Of a DNA stretch of 64,000 nt, positions 51,355 through 59,928 are shown piece by piece. Made by a program: the position numbers and the translations under genes. Each line of letters starts with the position of its first letter. The stretch's first letter is position 1. The stretch lies in the NCBI RefSeq assembly GCF_003626655.1, contig NZ_RBAN01000001.1, positions 682,001 through 746,000 on the forward strand, written 5' to 3'. The notes beneath the pieces are model-generated. The model did no database searches, had not been told where the DNA came from, and was given only the letters and a program-made list of their open reading frames with translations. Origin of the DNA: Micromonospora costi. Lineage in GTDB: Bacteria; Actinomycetota; Actinomycetes; Mycobacteriales; Micromonosporaceae.

Positions 51355-52035
51355 TCAGCCCCGGCTGCCCGTCACGTCGTCGGCGGCGGCCCTGGGCCGG
51401 GGCGCGGACGGTGCGGCGTCGAGGGCCGCGAGGAACGCGTCGGCGAGCAGGGCGTGCCCGGGCAGGTTCGGGTGCACCCGGTCGTCGGCCCATTTACCGG
51501 GCGGACTCACCGCGAGCGCCCGGTCGACGGCCGCCTGCGTGGGCACGTGCACCGCGCCGAACTCGACGGCGAGCGCCGCCACGACGGCCGCGTACCGGTC
51601 GGCGTCGGCGCGCTGCGGCTCGGCCCGGTCGGGCTCGATGAGGTACGGGTCGCCGAGGATCAGCCGGCAGCCGGTCGCCTCGACCGCCCGGGTCAGCAGC
51701 GCCCGGAGCGTCCGCTCGTACTCGTCGATCGGGACGGCCTCGGCCTCCGGACCCCGGTAGCGGCGCCAGATGTCGTTGATCCCGATCATCACGGAGAGCC
51801 AGTCCGGGTGCTCCCCCACCGCGTCCCGTTCCCAGCGGGCCGCGAGGTGGCGGACCGTGTCGCCGCTCACGCCCCGGTTGACCCAGTGCAGGTCGAGGTC
51901 GGGGTGGCGGGCTGTGACGAAGGCGCGGACCAGGCTCACGTACCCGTTGCCGTAGGGAGCGGCGACGTCCCGGCGGCCGCAGTCGGTGATGCTGTCACCC
52001 ATGAACACGATCCGCTGGCCGGCCCGCAGGATCAT
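51355..52035 (-). CDS. SGNH/GDSL hydrolase
   Basis: 226 residues from ATG 52035. Block I GDSITDCGRR (nucleophile Ser), block II Gly in NRGVSGDTVRHL, block III IGINDIWRR (Asn), block V DRVHPNLPGH (Asp-x-x-His). No signal peptide, so probably cytoplasmic. This small GDSL subgroup includes esterases and acetyl-xylan esterases; substrate unknown. It ends 19 bp from the palindromic repeat, which may act as its terminator. Confidence 0.9.
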   Translation of the reverse strand: MILRAGQRIVFMGDSITDCGRRDVAAPYGNGYVSLVRAFVTARHPDLDLHWVNRGVSGDTVRHLAARWERDAVGEHPDWLSVMIGINDIWRRYRGPEAEAVPIDEYERTLRALLTRAVEATGCRLILGDPYLIEPDRAEPQRADADRYAAVVAALAVEFGAVHVPTQAAVDRALAVSPPGKWADDRVHPNLPGHALLADAFLAALDAAPSAPRPRAAADDVTGSRG

Positions 52036-52130
52036 CGCCGTCGCACCTCGCCGCCACACGCGCGAACCGCCGGTCGGGCTTGGTCCGGACCGTGGCGACG
52101 CGCTATCTTTCAGAGTTCAGGCACAAAAAA

Positions 52131-52151
52131 GAACGGCTCATAAAGCCGTTC
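52131..52151 (+). promoter_or_regulatory. Leader hairpin of helD
   Basis: GAACGGC-TCATAAA-GCCGTTC, a 7-bp stem in an unusually AT-rich leader (52,100-52,180), preceded by AAAAAA and a -10-like TATCTT. It ends 32 nt before the TTG start, and could be an attenuator or a stabilising stem. Confidence 0.5.
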
Positions 52152-52183
52152 CTGCAACGAATTCTAATTCTTAGGGAGACGGC

Positions 52184-54475
52184 TTGTCAAGGCACTCCGG
52201 CGGTACGGACGAATTGCCGGTCGACGACGAGATCGGTCGCGAGCAGGAGTACGTGAGTGTGCTCTACCACCGCCTCGACGAGCTGCGTGAGCAGGCCGCC
52301 CGGCGGCTCACCGACGAGCTGCGGGCGACCGGGGGCACCCTCCAGGCCCGTTCCCAGCGCGACAGTTCCGTGCGCATGTACGCCGACCAGGTCGAGCAGT
52401 TCTCGGCGGTCGAGAACGGACTCTGCTTCGGACGGCTCGACGGTGAGGACGATTCGCGCCGCTACATCGGCCGGATCGGCATCTTCGACACCAGCGGCGA
52501 CTACGACCCGCTGCTCATCGACTGGCGCGCACCGGCGGCCCGGCCGTTCTACCTCGCGACGGCCGCCAACCCGCAGGGCGTACGCCGCCGCCGGCACCTG
52601 CGTACGCGCCAGCGGAAGGTCACCGGTCTCAACGACGAGGTGCTGGACATCACCACCGCCTCCCCCACGGCCCACGAGGAGCTGACCGGCGAGGCGTCGC
52701 TGCTGGCCGCGCTGAACGCGGGCCGGACCGGCCGGATGCGGGACATCGTCGAGACCATCCAGGTCGAGCAGGACCAGATCATCCGGGCCGACCTGCCCGG
52801 GGTGCTGGTGGTCCAGGGTGGCCCGGGCACCGGCAAGACGGCCGTCGCGCTGCACCGCGCCGCGTACCTGCTCTACACCCACCGGCGCGAGCTCTCCACC
52901 CGCGGCGTCCTGCTCGTCGGCCCGAACGCCACGTTCCTGCGCTACATCTCGCACGTGCTCCCGGCACTGGCCGAGACGGGCGTGCTGCTGCGTACGCAGG
53001 CCGACCTGTTCCCCGGCGTGCAGGCCCGCCGGGTCGAGTCGGCCGAGGCCGCCGCGCTCAAGGGCCGGCCGGTGATGGTCGACGTGCTGGCCGCGGCCGT
53101 ACGGGACCGGCAGCGGGTGCCCGACGAGCCGATGGCGGTCGAGGTGGAACGGGAGGTGCTCACCCTCGACCCGGAGACCGTCCGCGCGGCCCGGGACCAC
53201 GCCCGCCGCACCGGCCGGGCCCACAACCTGGCCCGGGCGGTGTTCGACATCGAGGTCGTCCACGCCCTCGCCGACCAGGTGGCCGAGCGGATCGGCGCGG
53301 ACCCGCTCGGCGGGGAGAACCTCCTCGACGAGGCCGACCGGGCCGAGATCCGCCGCGAACTGCGCGAGGAGCCCGGGCTCCGCGCCGCGTTGGACGAGCT
53401 GTGGCCGGTGCTCACGCCGCAGCGCCTGCTCGCCGACCTGTACGCCGACGTCGACGCGATCGCCTCCGCCGCGCCCATGCTGACCGACGACGAGCGGGCG
53501 CTGCTGCACCGCGAGCCCGGCGGCTGGACGCCCGCAGACGTGCCGCTGCTCGACGAGGCCGCCGAACTGCTCGGCGAGGACGAGCGCGCCGCCGCGGCCC
53601 GCCGGGAACGCATCCGGTCGTTCCAACGGGAGTACGCCGAGGGCGTGCTCGAGATCGCCCGGGGTTCCCGCTCGATCGACGTGGAGGACGAGGCCGACGG
53701 CGGTGAGATCCTCGGCGTCGCCGACCTGATCGACGCCGACCGGCTGCTGGAACGGCAGGAGGAGGCCGACCGGCTGACCACCGCGCAGCGGGCCGCGGCC
53801 GATCGCCGGTGGGCGTTCGGTCACGTCATCGTGGACGAGGCGCAGGAGCTGTCGCCGATGGCCTGGCGCCTGCTCATGCGGCGCTGCCCCAGCCGCTCGA
53901 TGACGATCGTGGGCGACGTGGCGCAGACCGGCGCGCTGGCCGGCACACCGTCGTGGCAGGAGGCGCTGAAGCCGTACGTGGCGGACCGGTGGCGGCTGAC
54001 CGAGCTGACCGTCAGCTACCGCACCCCGGCGGAGATCATGGCGGTCGCCGCCGACCTGCTCACCGAGATCGACCCGACGCTGCGTCCGCCGCGCTCGGTA
54101 CGCGCGAGCGGCGTACCGCCGTGGGACCGTTCGGTTCCCGCGGGCCGGCTGGCCGCGGAGCTGGTCGACGCGGCGCGCGGGGAGGCGGCCGGGCTCGACG
54201 AGGGCCGGCTCGGCGTGATCGTGCCGGCCGGCCTGGTGGACGACCTGGGCGCGGCGCTCACCGCGGCGCTGCCCGAGGCGGCCGTCGGCGACCACCCCGA
54301 GCTGGAGAGCCGCGTGGTGGTGCTCACCGTGGTCCAGGCCAAGGGGCTCGAGTTCGACTCGGTGCTGGTGGTCGACCCGGACCGGATCGTGGCCGAGTCA
54401 CCGCGCGGCCGCAGCGACCTGTACGTCGCCCTGACCCGCGCCACCCAACGCCTGGGCGTCCTCCGCCCAGCCTGA
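52184..54475 (+). CDS. helD: HelD-type RNA polymerase recycling ATPase
   Basis: 763 residues. TTG 52184 is used because AGGGAGA lies 5 nt upstream. UvrD-like superfamily 1 motor: Walker A GGPGTGKTAVALHR (about 215), Walker B VDEAQELSP, and VVQAKGLEFDSVLVVDPDR near the end. The N-terminal coiled arm (SVLYHRLDELREQAARRLTD) and the GRIGIFDTSGDYDPLLIDWR segment are typical of HelD proteins, which pull stalled RNA polymerase off DNA. Actinobacterial HelR versions also protect against rifampicin. I saw no rifamycin-associated element upstream, so a plain recycling role is more likely. Confidence 0.9.
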   Translation: MSRHSGGTDELPVDDEIGREQEYVSVLYHRLDELREQAARRLTDELRATGGTLQARSQRDSSVRMYADQVEQFSAVENGLCFGRLDGEDDSRRYIGRIGIFDTSGDYDPLLIDWRAPAARPFYLATAANPQGVRRRRHLRTRQRKVTGLNDEVLDITTASPTAHEELTGEASLLAALNAGRTGRMRDIVETIQVEQDQIIRADLPGVLVVQGGPGTGKTAVALHRAAYLLYTHRRELSTRGVLLVGPNATFLRYISHVLPALAETGVLLRTQADLFPGVQARRVESAEAAALKGRPVMVDVLAAAVRDRQRVPDEPMAVEVEREVLTLDPETVRAARDHARRTGRAHNLARAVFDIEVVHALADQVAERIGADPLGGENLLDEADRAEIRRELREEPGLRAALDELWPVLTPQRLLADLYADVDAIASAAPMLTDDERALLHREPGGWTPADVPLLDEAAELLGEDERAAAARRERIRSFQREYAEGVLEIARGSRSIDVEDEADGGEILGVADLIDADRLLERQEEADRLTTAQRAAADRRWAFGHVIVDEAQELSPMAWRLLMRRCPSRSMTIVGDVAQTGALAGTPSWQEALKPYVADRWRLTELTVSYRTPAEIMAVAADLLTEIDPTLRPPRSVRASGVPPWDRSVPAGRLAAELVDAARGEAAGLDEGRLGVIVPAGLVDDLGAALTAALPEAAVGDHPELESRVVVLTVVQAKGLEFDSVLVVDPDRIVAESPRGRSDLYVALTRATQRLGVLRPA

Positions 54476-54537
54476 TCCACCCCAACCCGGCCCCGCCCCC
54501 GCCCGGCCCCGGCCCCCGGCGCCGGCCGTCCACTGTC

Positions 54538-54592
54538 GATCATGAAGTTGTTGCGCGCCGACACGGCGTGTCGCGGCAATAACTTCATGATC
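54538..54592. repeat. Palindromic repeat, type GATCATGAAGTT
   Basis: 17-bp arms with one mismatch (GATCATGAAGTTGTTGC at 54538-54554 against GCAATAACTTCATGATC at 54576-54592), and an inner CGACAC/GTGTCG stem. Lies 60 bp after helD and before the convergent small gene; unlike the TGATCGACTC type but similar in size. Confidence 0.85.
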
Positions 54593-54682
54593 ACGGGGCC
54601 GGCCGGCGGGGCCGGCCGGGCCGGGCGGGGCCGGCCGGGCCGGGCGGGGCCGGCCGGGCCGGGGCCGCGGGCGCGGCCGGCC
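54593..54682. repeat. GC-only tandem repeat
   Basis: Near-tandem copies of GGGGCCGGCCGGGCCGGGC, almost free of A and T, between the palindrome and the stop at 54683. Low complexity; no gene. Confidence 0.7.
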
Positions 54683-55090
54683 TTACTGGGACGGGTTGTC
54701 CTCGGTGGTGAAGTTGCCTACCTGGCTGGCGGCGCTGGACTGGTCGCTCGTGCTGCCACCGGCCGGGGTGCTCATGCCGCCGGTGGTGGCGTCGCCCGTG
54801 GTGGTCGGCGCCACCTTGCCCGGGTGTTTCTCGGGCTGACGCGCCACGCGGCGGACGCTGGCCGGGCCGGCGGTGCCACCGGTCGTGGTGACCGCGCCCT
54901 GACCGCCGACCGGACCGCCGTCGCGGAGCACGCTCGGGTCGACCGGTACGTGCGCCGGGTCGTCGGGGTCGACGTCCTGGATCGCCCGCTGCACGTCGGT
55001 CTGGGGCACCGTCACCTCGTCGAGGGCGCCCTCGCCGTAGATCCCGCCGGCGATCCGGTCCTCGGCCCGCCGGGCGGCGTCCTGTCGCAT
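54683..55090 (-). CDS. Small hydrophilic protein of unknown function
   Basis: 135 residues from ATG 55090 (MRQDAARRAEDRIAGGIYGE), with GAGGAC just upstream. Acidic N-terminal half (VQRAIQDVDPDDPAHVPVDP) and a Thr/Gly/Ser-rich disordered C-terminus (TTTGDATTGGMSTPAGGSTS). No signal or membrane segment; no family recognised. The open frame extends far upstream but that is antisense to the phosphodiesterase gene. Confidence 0.6.
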   Translation of the reverse strand: MRQDAARRAEDRIAGGIYGEGALDEVTVPQTDVQRAIQDVDPDDPAHVPVDPSVLRDGGPVGGQGAVTTTGGTAGPASVRRVARQPEKHPGKVAPTTTGDATTGGMSTPAGGSTSDQSSAASQVGNFTTEDNPSQ

Positions 55091-55297
55091 GTCGTCCTCA
55101 CGCACGTCAACCACCTCGCAGAAACATCGGTCTCTCTGCGTGCCCGACGCCGGCCCGGTCAAACACCCGCGGGCGATCCGCAGACACCGTCCGCCCCGGT
55201 TAACCCGCGCGTCTCCCGCCGGCCGCCTTCGCGCCTCCCCCGCTGCCCATGCTGACGCGGATCGGCGGGAGACGCCCGCCGGAGGAGGAGTGACAGC

Positions 55298-57340
55298 GTG
55301 CGCACAGTACGGCGCATCGCGGTGGCGGCCCTGGCGGCCGCGACCGTGACGACCGGGCTCGCGGTGCCCGCCGGGGCGAAGCCGCGACCGGACCGGACAT
55401 TCGACGTGCAGGCCCACCGCGGTGGTCTCGGGCTGCGGGTGGAGAACACCCTCGCCTCGTTCGGCAACGCCCTCCAGCTCGGGGTCAGCACTCTGGAACT
55501 GGACGTGCAGATCACCGAGGACGGCCAGGCCGTGGTGACCCACGACCGGAAGGTGACCGGCACCAAGTGCGTGGACACCGCCCCCGCGACCCCCGGTGAC
55601 CCGGAGTTCCCGTACGTCGGGAAGTACGTCAACACGCTCACCCTGGCCCAGGTGCGCACCCTCGACTGCGGGTCGAAGACGCTGGCCGACAAGCCCGGCC
55701 AGCTCGCCGTGCCGGGTGCCCGCATGCCCCTGCTGCGTGAGGTCTTCGCCCTGGTCAAGCGCTACGGCGCGGACGACGTGACGCTCAACGTGGAGACCAA
55801 GGTGGAGGCCGGCGCGCCGACCGAGACCGCCCCGCGCGAGCAGTTCGTGCAGGTCACGGCCGCCGAGATCCGGCGTGCCGGGCTGTTGAAGCAGGTGACC
55901 ATCCAGAGCTTCGACTGGGGCGCGCTGATGCGGATGCGCCAGGTCGAGCCGCGGCTGCCTCTCGTCGCGCTGACCAACTACGACTTCCTGCAGACCGGGC
56001 AGCCGGGCGCCTCGCCGTGGCTGGGCGGGCTGGACATCGACGCGTTCGGCGGCGACCCCATCAAGGCCGTCCGCAGCTTCGGCGCCAGCGCGTTCTCGCC
56101 GGTGCACGGCTTCCCGCAGAACGGCATGGTCACCGACCCGGACTACCGGCCGTACGTCACCCGGGACATGGTGGCGCGGGCGCACCGCTACGGCATCAAG
56201 GTCATCCCGTGGACCGTCGACGACGTGCCCACCATGGCGAAGCTCATCGACGACGGCGTGGACGGCATCATCACCGACTACCCGGACCGGCTGCGCGGCC
56301 TGCTCGCGCAGCGCGGCTACCAACTGCCCAAGGAGTACGCGGCGCCGTTCGACATCCAGGCGCACCGCGGCGGCCGGGCGACGCGGCCGGAGAACACCCT
56401 GCCCGCCTTCAGCAACGCGCTCGCGAACAAGGCGATCTCCACTCTGGAGCTGGACACCGGGGTGACCGAGGACGGCGCGCTGGTGGTGCTGCACGACCGG
56501 GCCATCAACGGCTCGCACTGCATCGACACCGGGCCGGCCCGGCCCGGTGACCCGGAGTTCCCGTACGTGGGCAAGCCGGTGCACGAGCTGACCCTCGCGC
56601 AGATCAAGACGATCGACTGCGGCACGAAGACGCTGCCGGAGCTGCCGGCGCAGGTGCCTGCCCCGGGTGCCCGGATCCCGACCCTCGACGAGGTCTTCGC
56701 CCTGGTCAAGGGCAGCGGCCGGACGGACGTCCGGATGAACATCGAGACCAAGATCAGCCCGCTGGTGGACGACACCGAGCCGTACCGCAGCTTCACCCGC
56801 AAGCTGGTCACCGCGATCGAGCGGGCCGGCTTCACCGGCCGCGCCACCATCCAGTCGTTCGACTGGCGGACCATCACGTACGCGCGCCAGCTGGACAAGC
56901 GGATCGAGACGGTGGCGCTGGTCTGGCAGTACGGCCCCGCCGAGTGCGCCAGCCTCGCCGACGAGTGCTCGCTCCAGGCGGTGTACGGCGACCGGTCGGT
57001 CAAGAGCCCGTGGACCGGCGGGCTGGACTGGTGGAAGTACCAGGACCTCGGCAAGCTGACCCGCGCCGCGGGCGCGAGCACGGTGTCGGCGAACTGGCAG
57101 GTGCACGACCCGGAGCAGGGCACCGTGGCCTCGGCCGACTGGTACCTGCGGGAGAACCCGGCGTACTTCCACGGACCGGACGTGCGGACCCTCCAGACCC
57201 GGTACGGCCTCAAGGTGATCCCGTACACCGTCGACGACGCGGCCGTGATGCAGCGGCTGATCGACCTCGGTGTGGACGGCGTCATCACCGACGACCCCGA
57301 CCTGCTCGTCGGTGTCGCCATCCGCAACGGCCTGCGCTGA
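55298..57340 (+). CDS. Secreted glycerophosphodiester phosphodiesterase, two fused domains
   Basis: 680 residues; GTG 55298 with GGAGGAGGAG 9 nt upstream. Signal peptide to AGAKP. Two GDPD TIM barrels: residues about 33-345 and 350-680. Each has the HRGG motif (QAHRGGLGLRVENTLASF; QAHRGGRATRPENTLPAF), the ExD pair (LELDVQITEDG; LELDTGVTEDG), a catalytic His (VTHDRKV; VLHDRAI), metal-binding Glu in NVETK/NIETK, and a C-terminal GIKVIPWTVDD / GLKVIPYTVDD. Both halves look active. Members split glycerophosphodiesters to glycerol 3-phosphate; a secreted form would recover phosphate and glycerol from lipids or wall teichoic acid. Confidence 0.92.
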   Translation: MRTVRRIAVAALAAATVTTGLAVPAGAKPRPDRTFDVQAHRGGLGLRVENTLASFGNALQLGVSTLELDVQITEDGQAVVTHDRKVTGTKCVDTAPATPGDPEFPYVGKYVNTLTLAQVRTLDCGSKTLADKPGQLAVPGARMPLLREVFALVKRYGADDVTLNVETKVEAGAPTETAPREQFVQVTAAEIRRAGLLKQVTIQSFDWGALMRMRQVEPRLPLVALTNYDFLQTGQPGASPWLGGLDIDAFGGDPIKAVRSFGASAFSPVHGFPQNGMVTDPDYRPYVTRDMVARAHRYGIKVIPWTVDDVPTMAKLIDDGVDGIITDYPDRLRGLLAQRGYQLPKEYAAPFDIQAHRGGRATRPENTLPAFSNALANKAISTLELDTGVTEDGALVVLHDRAINGSHCIDTGPARPGDPEFPYVGKPVHELTLAQIKTIDCGTKTLPELPAQVPAPGARIPTLDEVFALVKGSGRTDVRMNIETKISPLVDDTEPYRSFTRKLVTAIERAGFTGRATIQSFDWRTITYARQLDKRIETVALVWQYGPAECASLADECSLQAVYGDRSVKSPWTGGLDWWKYQDLGKLTRAAGASTVSANWQVHDPEQGTVASADWYLRENPAYFHGPDVRTLQTRYGLKVIPYTVDDAAVMQRLIDLGVDGVITDDPDLLVGVAIRNGLR

Positions 57341-57348
57341 CGTACCAC

Positions 57349-57381
57349 GCCGGTGGCGCCCGCGCGGCGGGCGCCACCGGC
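57349..57381. terminator. Terminator after the phosphodiesterase gene
   Basis: Perfect 15-bp stem (GCCGGTGGCGCCCGC and complement) with a 3-nt loop, 8 bp past the stop. Confidence 0.8.
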
Positions 57382-57559
57382 GGCGCCTCCTCCTCTTCCC
57401 GCGCCGGACGGATTTCCGGCCGGGAGCGGGTGTTACCTCGCCCGGGCCCTCGGGTAGTCGGTGGGCGTCCCCGCCACGAACCCACGAAACCGTGCCGTGG
57501 CCGGAACGCGGTAGCGGGGCGAGGGAGCGCACGACTCATCGCATCCTGAGGAGGACAAG

Positions 57560-57940
57560 ATGAGCACGCAGGCTGCGTCCACCAGGCCGATGAACCGGCC
57601 GAACGCGGACATCCAGAACCGTCAGGCGATGCAGGAGACGCCGACCCGTCCCATGCCGATGGTGAGCGACGGGCACCGTGAGCCGACGCCGCAGACGGGT
57701 ACCGAGACCAAGCAGGCGTTCCTCACGACGGAATTCTGGATCTACGCCGTCGCCGTCGCGGCCGTGGTGATCGCCGCGTTCTGGGGTGGTTCGGCCACCA
57801 ACGGGCTGAACATCAACAACCCGACCCAGTCGTGGTGGATCATCGCGACCCTGACCGGCGCCTACCTGGTGAGCCGGGGTCTCTCGAAGGCCGGGTCGCC
57901 GAAGCGCTCGCTGGGCGAGCGGCGCACGGGCCGGCGTTGA
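57560..57940 (+). CDS. Small two-helix membrane protein
   Basis: 126 residues; ATG 57560 preceded by GAGGAGG. A polar N-terminal half rich in Gln/Pro/Thr, then two helices (FWIYAVAVAAVVIAAFWGGS and WWIIATLTGAYLVSRGLS) and a basic end. Seen in many actinobacteria as a hypothetical protein; function unknown. Confidence 0.75.
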   Translation: MSTQAASTRPMNRPNADIQNRQAMQETPTRPMPMVSDGHREPTPQTGTETKQAFLTTEFWIYAVAVAAVVIAAFWGGSATNGLNINNPTQSWWIIATLTGAYLVSRGLSKAGSPKRSLGERRTGRR

Positions 57941-57950
57941 CGCTTGTGCC

Positions 57951-57986
57951 GATGGCGGCCCCGGGAATTCTCCCGGGGCCGCCATC
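57951..57986. terminator. Bidirectional terminator
   Basis: Perfect 16-bp stem (GATGGCGGCCCCGGGA and complement) with an ATTC loop, between convergent genes. Confidence 0.85.
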
Positions 57987-58055
57987 ATCGCTTTCCCCTA
58001 CCGGCGGACGGGACGTCCCGTCCGCCGCGCCCATTCCATAGTGGACGGGCGGAAC

Positions 58056-59009
58056 CTACTCGTCGAAGCCGAAGTCCTCGCCGAGGTCGCCCTCGAAGGC
58101 GTCCTCGATCAGCTCACCCGCGATCATGCCGCCGGCCACACCGAGCGCCGCGCCGGCGACCATCCCGCCCACGCCGTGCCCCCGGCCGTGGCCGTGGTGA
58201 CCGCCGTGGCCGAAGCCCGCGGCGCGCAGGCCTCCGTAGTGCGACGTGGTTTCCCGCAGCCAGCCGTCGACCACCTGCGTCCAGTCGACCCGGTCGGCGT
58301 CGGCGTGCGAGACGTGGTAGCGGCCGAACGTGTCGTGGCCGGAGCTGAGGAAGCCGCCGCGCTTGTCGCACTCCAGCACCACGTCGACACCGCGCTGGCT
58401 GGTCACGAACGTCAGCTCGACCTCGGTGACGGTCTGCGCGTACTGCGGCGCCGCGTAGAACTCGATCTCCTGGTAGAACGGCAGCGTCTGCTGGACGCCG
58501 TGGATCCGGCCGCGCTCGAGGTCGGCGTGCTTGAACCGGAAGCCGAGGCGCTGGAACGCCTCCAGGATCCGCTCGTGCACCGGCAGCGGGTGCACGGCCA
58601 CCTGGTCCAGGTCGCTCTTGTCGACTGCCCGGGCCACCGCCAGCTCGGTGCGCAGGCCCATCGTCATGCCGTGCAGCCGCTGGCCGTAGACGTCGGTGAT
58701 GGGGGTCTCCCACGGCACCGGCAGCTGGAACGGGATGGCCAGCTGCTGCTTCGGGGCGAGCTGCAACGGGCCGCTGACCGCCATCCGGTGGAACTCCATG
58801 ATGCCGGCGTACTCGGTGTCGTGCCCCTCGATCTCGACCCGGGTGACGAGGCTGAGCACGACCTGCTCGATGGTCGCGGCTGCGTCACCGCCAAGCAGGT
58901 TGACCTGGCCGTCGAGGGTCAGGCCCGGGCGGGTGTTCGGGTTGGTCAGCACCGTGTCGACGCTGGGGCCGCCCACACCGAACGCGCTCATCATCTTCTT
59001 GAAGACCAT
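58056..59009 (-). CDS. Spo0M-like sporulation-control protein
   Basis: 317 residues from ATG 59009 (MVFKKMMSAFGVGGPSVDTV), after GGGAG. The first 240 residues are the arrestin-like Spo0M fold (LDGQVNLLGGDAAATIEQVV, FQLPVPWETPITDVYGQRLH). The end has a His/Gly-rich run (GHGGHHGHGRGHG), which may bind metal, and a Gly/Ala-rich hydrophobic section (GMVAGAALGVAGGMIAGELI). In Bacillus Spo0M affects sporulation and cell division; the role in actinobacteria is unknown. Confidence 0.88.
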   Translation of the reverse strand: MVFKKMMSAFGVGGPSVDTVLTNPNTRPGLTLDGQVNLLGGDAAATIEQVVLSLVTRVEIEGHDTEYAGIMEFHRMAVSGPLQLAPKQQLAIPFQLPVPWETPITDVYGQRLHGMTMGLRTELAVARAVDKSDLDQVAVHPLPVHERILEAFQRLGFRFKHADLERGRIHGVQQTLPFYQEIEFYAAPQYAQTVTEVELTFVTSQRGVDVVLECDKRGGFLSSGHDTFGRYHVSHADADRVDWTQVVDGWLRETTSHYGGLRAAGFGHGGHHGHGRGHGVGGMVAGAALGVAGGMIAGELIEDAFEGDLGEDFGFDE

Positions 59010-59115
59010 CGGAACTCCCGTGCGACCGCCGAGGGCTCCACCGTGGAGCCGGACGTTGCTCGCACGCACCCTAACCGGCGGCCCTGTGAGGTCCCTGTGA
59101 AGCGGCCCGGCGGGT

Positions 59116-59892
59116 CTAGCCCGCGTCCACCACGACCAGCTCGCCCACCTGCTCGCCGATGACCGTACGGGCCTCGGCCGGCAGGCCGGCGTCGGTGACG
59201 AGGATGTCGGCGGCCTCCAGCGGCGCGATGGTCGCGATGCCGATCGTCTCCCACTTCGTGTGGTCGGCGAGCACCACCAGGCGGCGAGCCGAACCGATCA
59301 GGCAGCGGTTCACCCCCGCCTCCAGCAGGTTCGGGGTGGTGAAACCGGTGCGGGGGCTCATCCCGTGCACGCCGAGGAACAGCAGGTCGACGTTGAGCGA
59401 GCCGATGGCCGCCTCGGCGACCGGCCCGGTCAGCGCGTCCGAGGGGGTGCGGATGCCACCGGTCAGCACGACCGTACGGTCCGCGCGCGGGTCCTGGTAG
59501 AGCGCGTCGGCCACCGGGATCGAGTTGGTCACCACGGTGAGCCCGCGGACCTCCGACAGCAGGGTCGCCAGCGCGGCGGTGGTCGTCCCGGCCGAGAGCG
59601 CGATCGCCATGCCCGGTTCCACCAGGGCGGCCGCCCGCTCGGCGATGGCCCGCTTCTCCGCCTGCTGGCGGATCGACTTCGCCGCGAACCCCGGCTCGTC
59701 GGCCGAGCCGGGGCCGGCCAACGTCGCGCCGCCGTGGACCTTGTCCACGAGGCCGCGCTCGGCCAGCACCTCCAGGTCACGCCGGATCGTCATGTCCGAC
59801 ACGCCGAACTGACGTACCAGGTGGCTGACCCGGACACCGCCGTGCTGCCGGATCAGATCGAGGATGGCGCTCTGCCGCTGCTGGGCGAGCAT
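59116..59892 (-). CDS. DeoR/GlpR family transcriptional regulator
   Basis: 258 residues, start GTG/ATG at 59892 (MLAQQRQSAILDLIRQHGGV). DeoR helix-turn-helix (VSHLVRQFGVSDMTIRRDLE, ERGLVDKVHGGA) and the sugar-phosphate sensing domain (GMAIALSAGTTTAALATLLS, TVVTNSIPVADALY). It follows the beta-galactosidase gene by 36 bp in the same direction, so it is probably co-transcribed and regulates this sugar locus. Confidence 0.92.
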   Translation of the reverse strand: MLAQQRQSAILDLIRQHGGVRVSHLVRQFGVSDMTIRRDLEVLAERGLVDKVHGGATLAGPGSADEPGFAAKSIRQQAEKRAIAERAAALVEPGMAIALSAGTTTAALATLLSEVRGLTVVTNSIPVADALYQDPRADRTVVLTGGIRTPSDALTGPVAEAAIGSLNVDLLFLGVHGMSPRTGFTTPNLLEAGVNRCLIGSARRLVVLADHTKWETIGIATIAPLEAADILVTDAGLPAEARTVIGEQVGELVVVDAG

Positions 59893-59928
59893 CCGGTCAC
59901 ACCTCCTTCGATCCGTGCCGTCGGGAAC

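Noticed and set aside
52060..52183. Rifamycin-associated element upstream of helD
   Set aside because: I looked for the conserved GC-rich inverted repeat and found only the AT-rich hairpin.
54593..54682. CRISPR-like array
   Set aside because: Units are imperfect GC runs without unique spacers; no cas genes in the window.
55091..57532. 949-codon minus-strand frame upstream of the 135-residue gene
   Set aside because: Antisense to the phosphodiesterase; a shadow frame caused by high GC at third positions.
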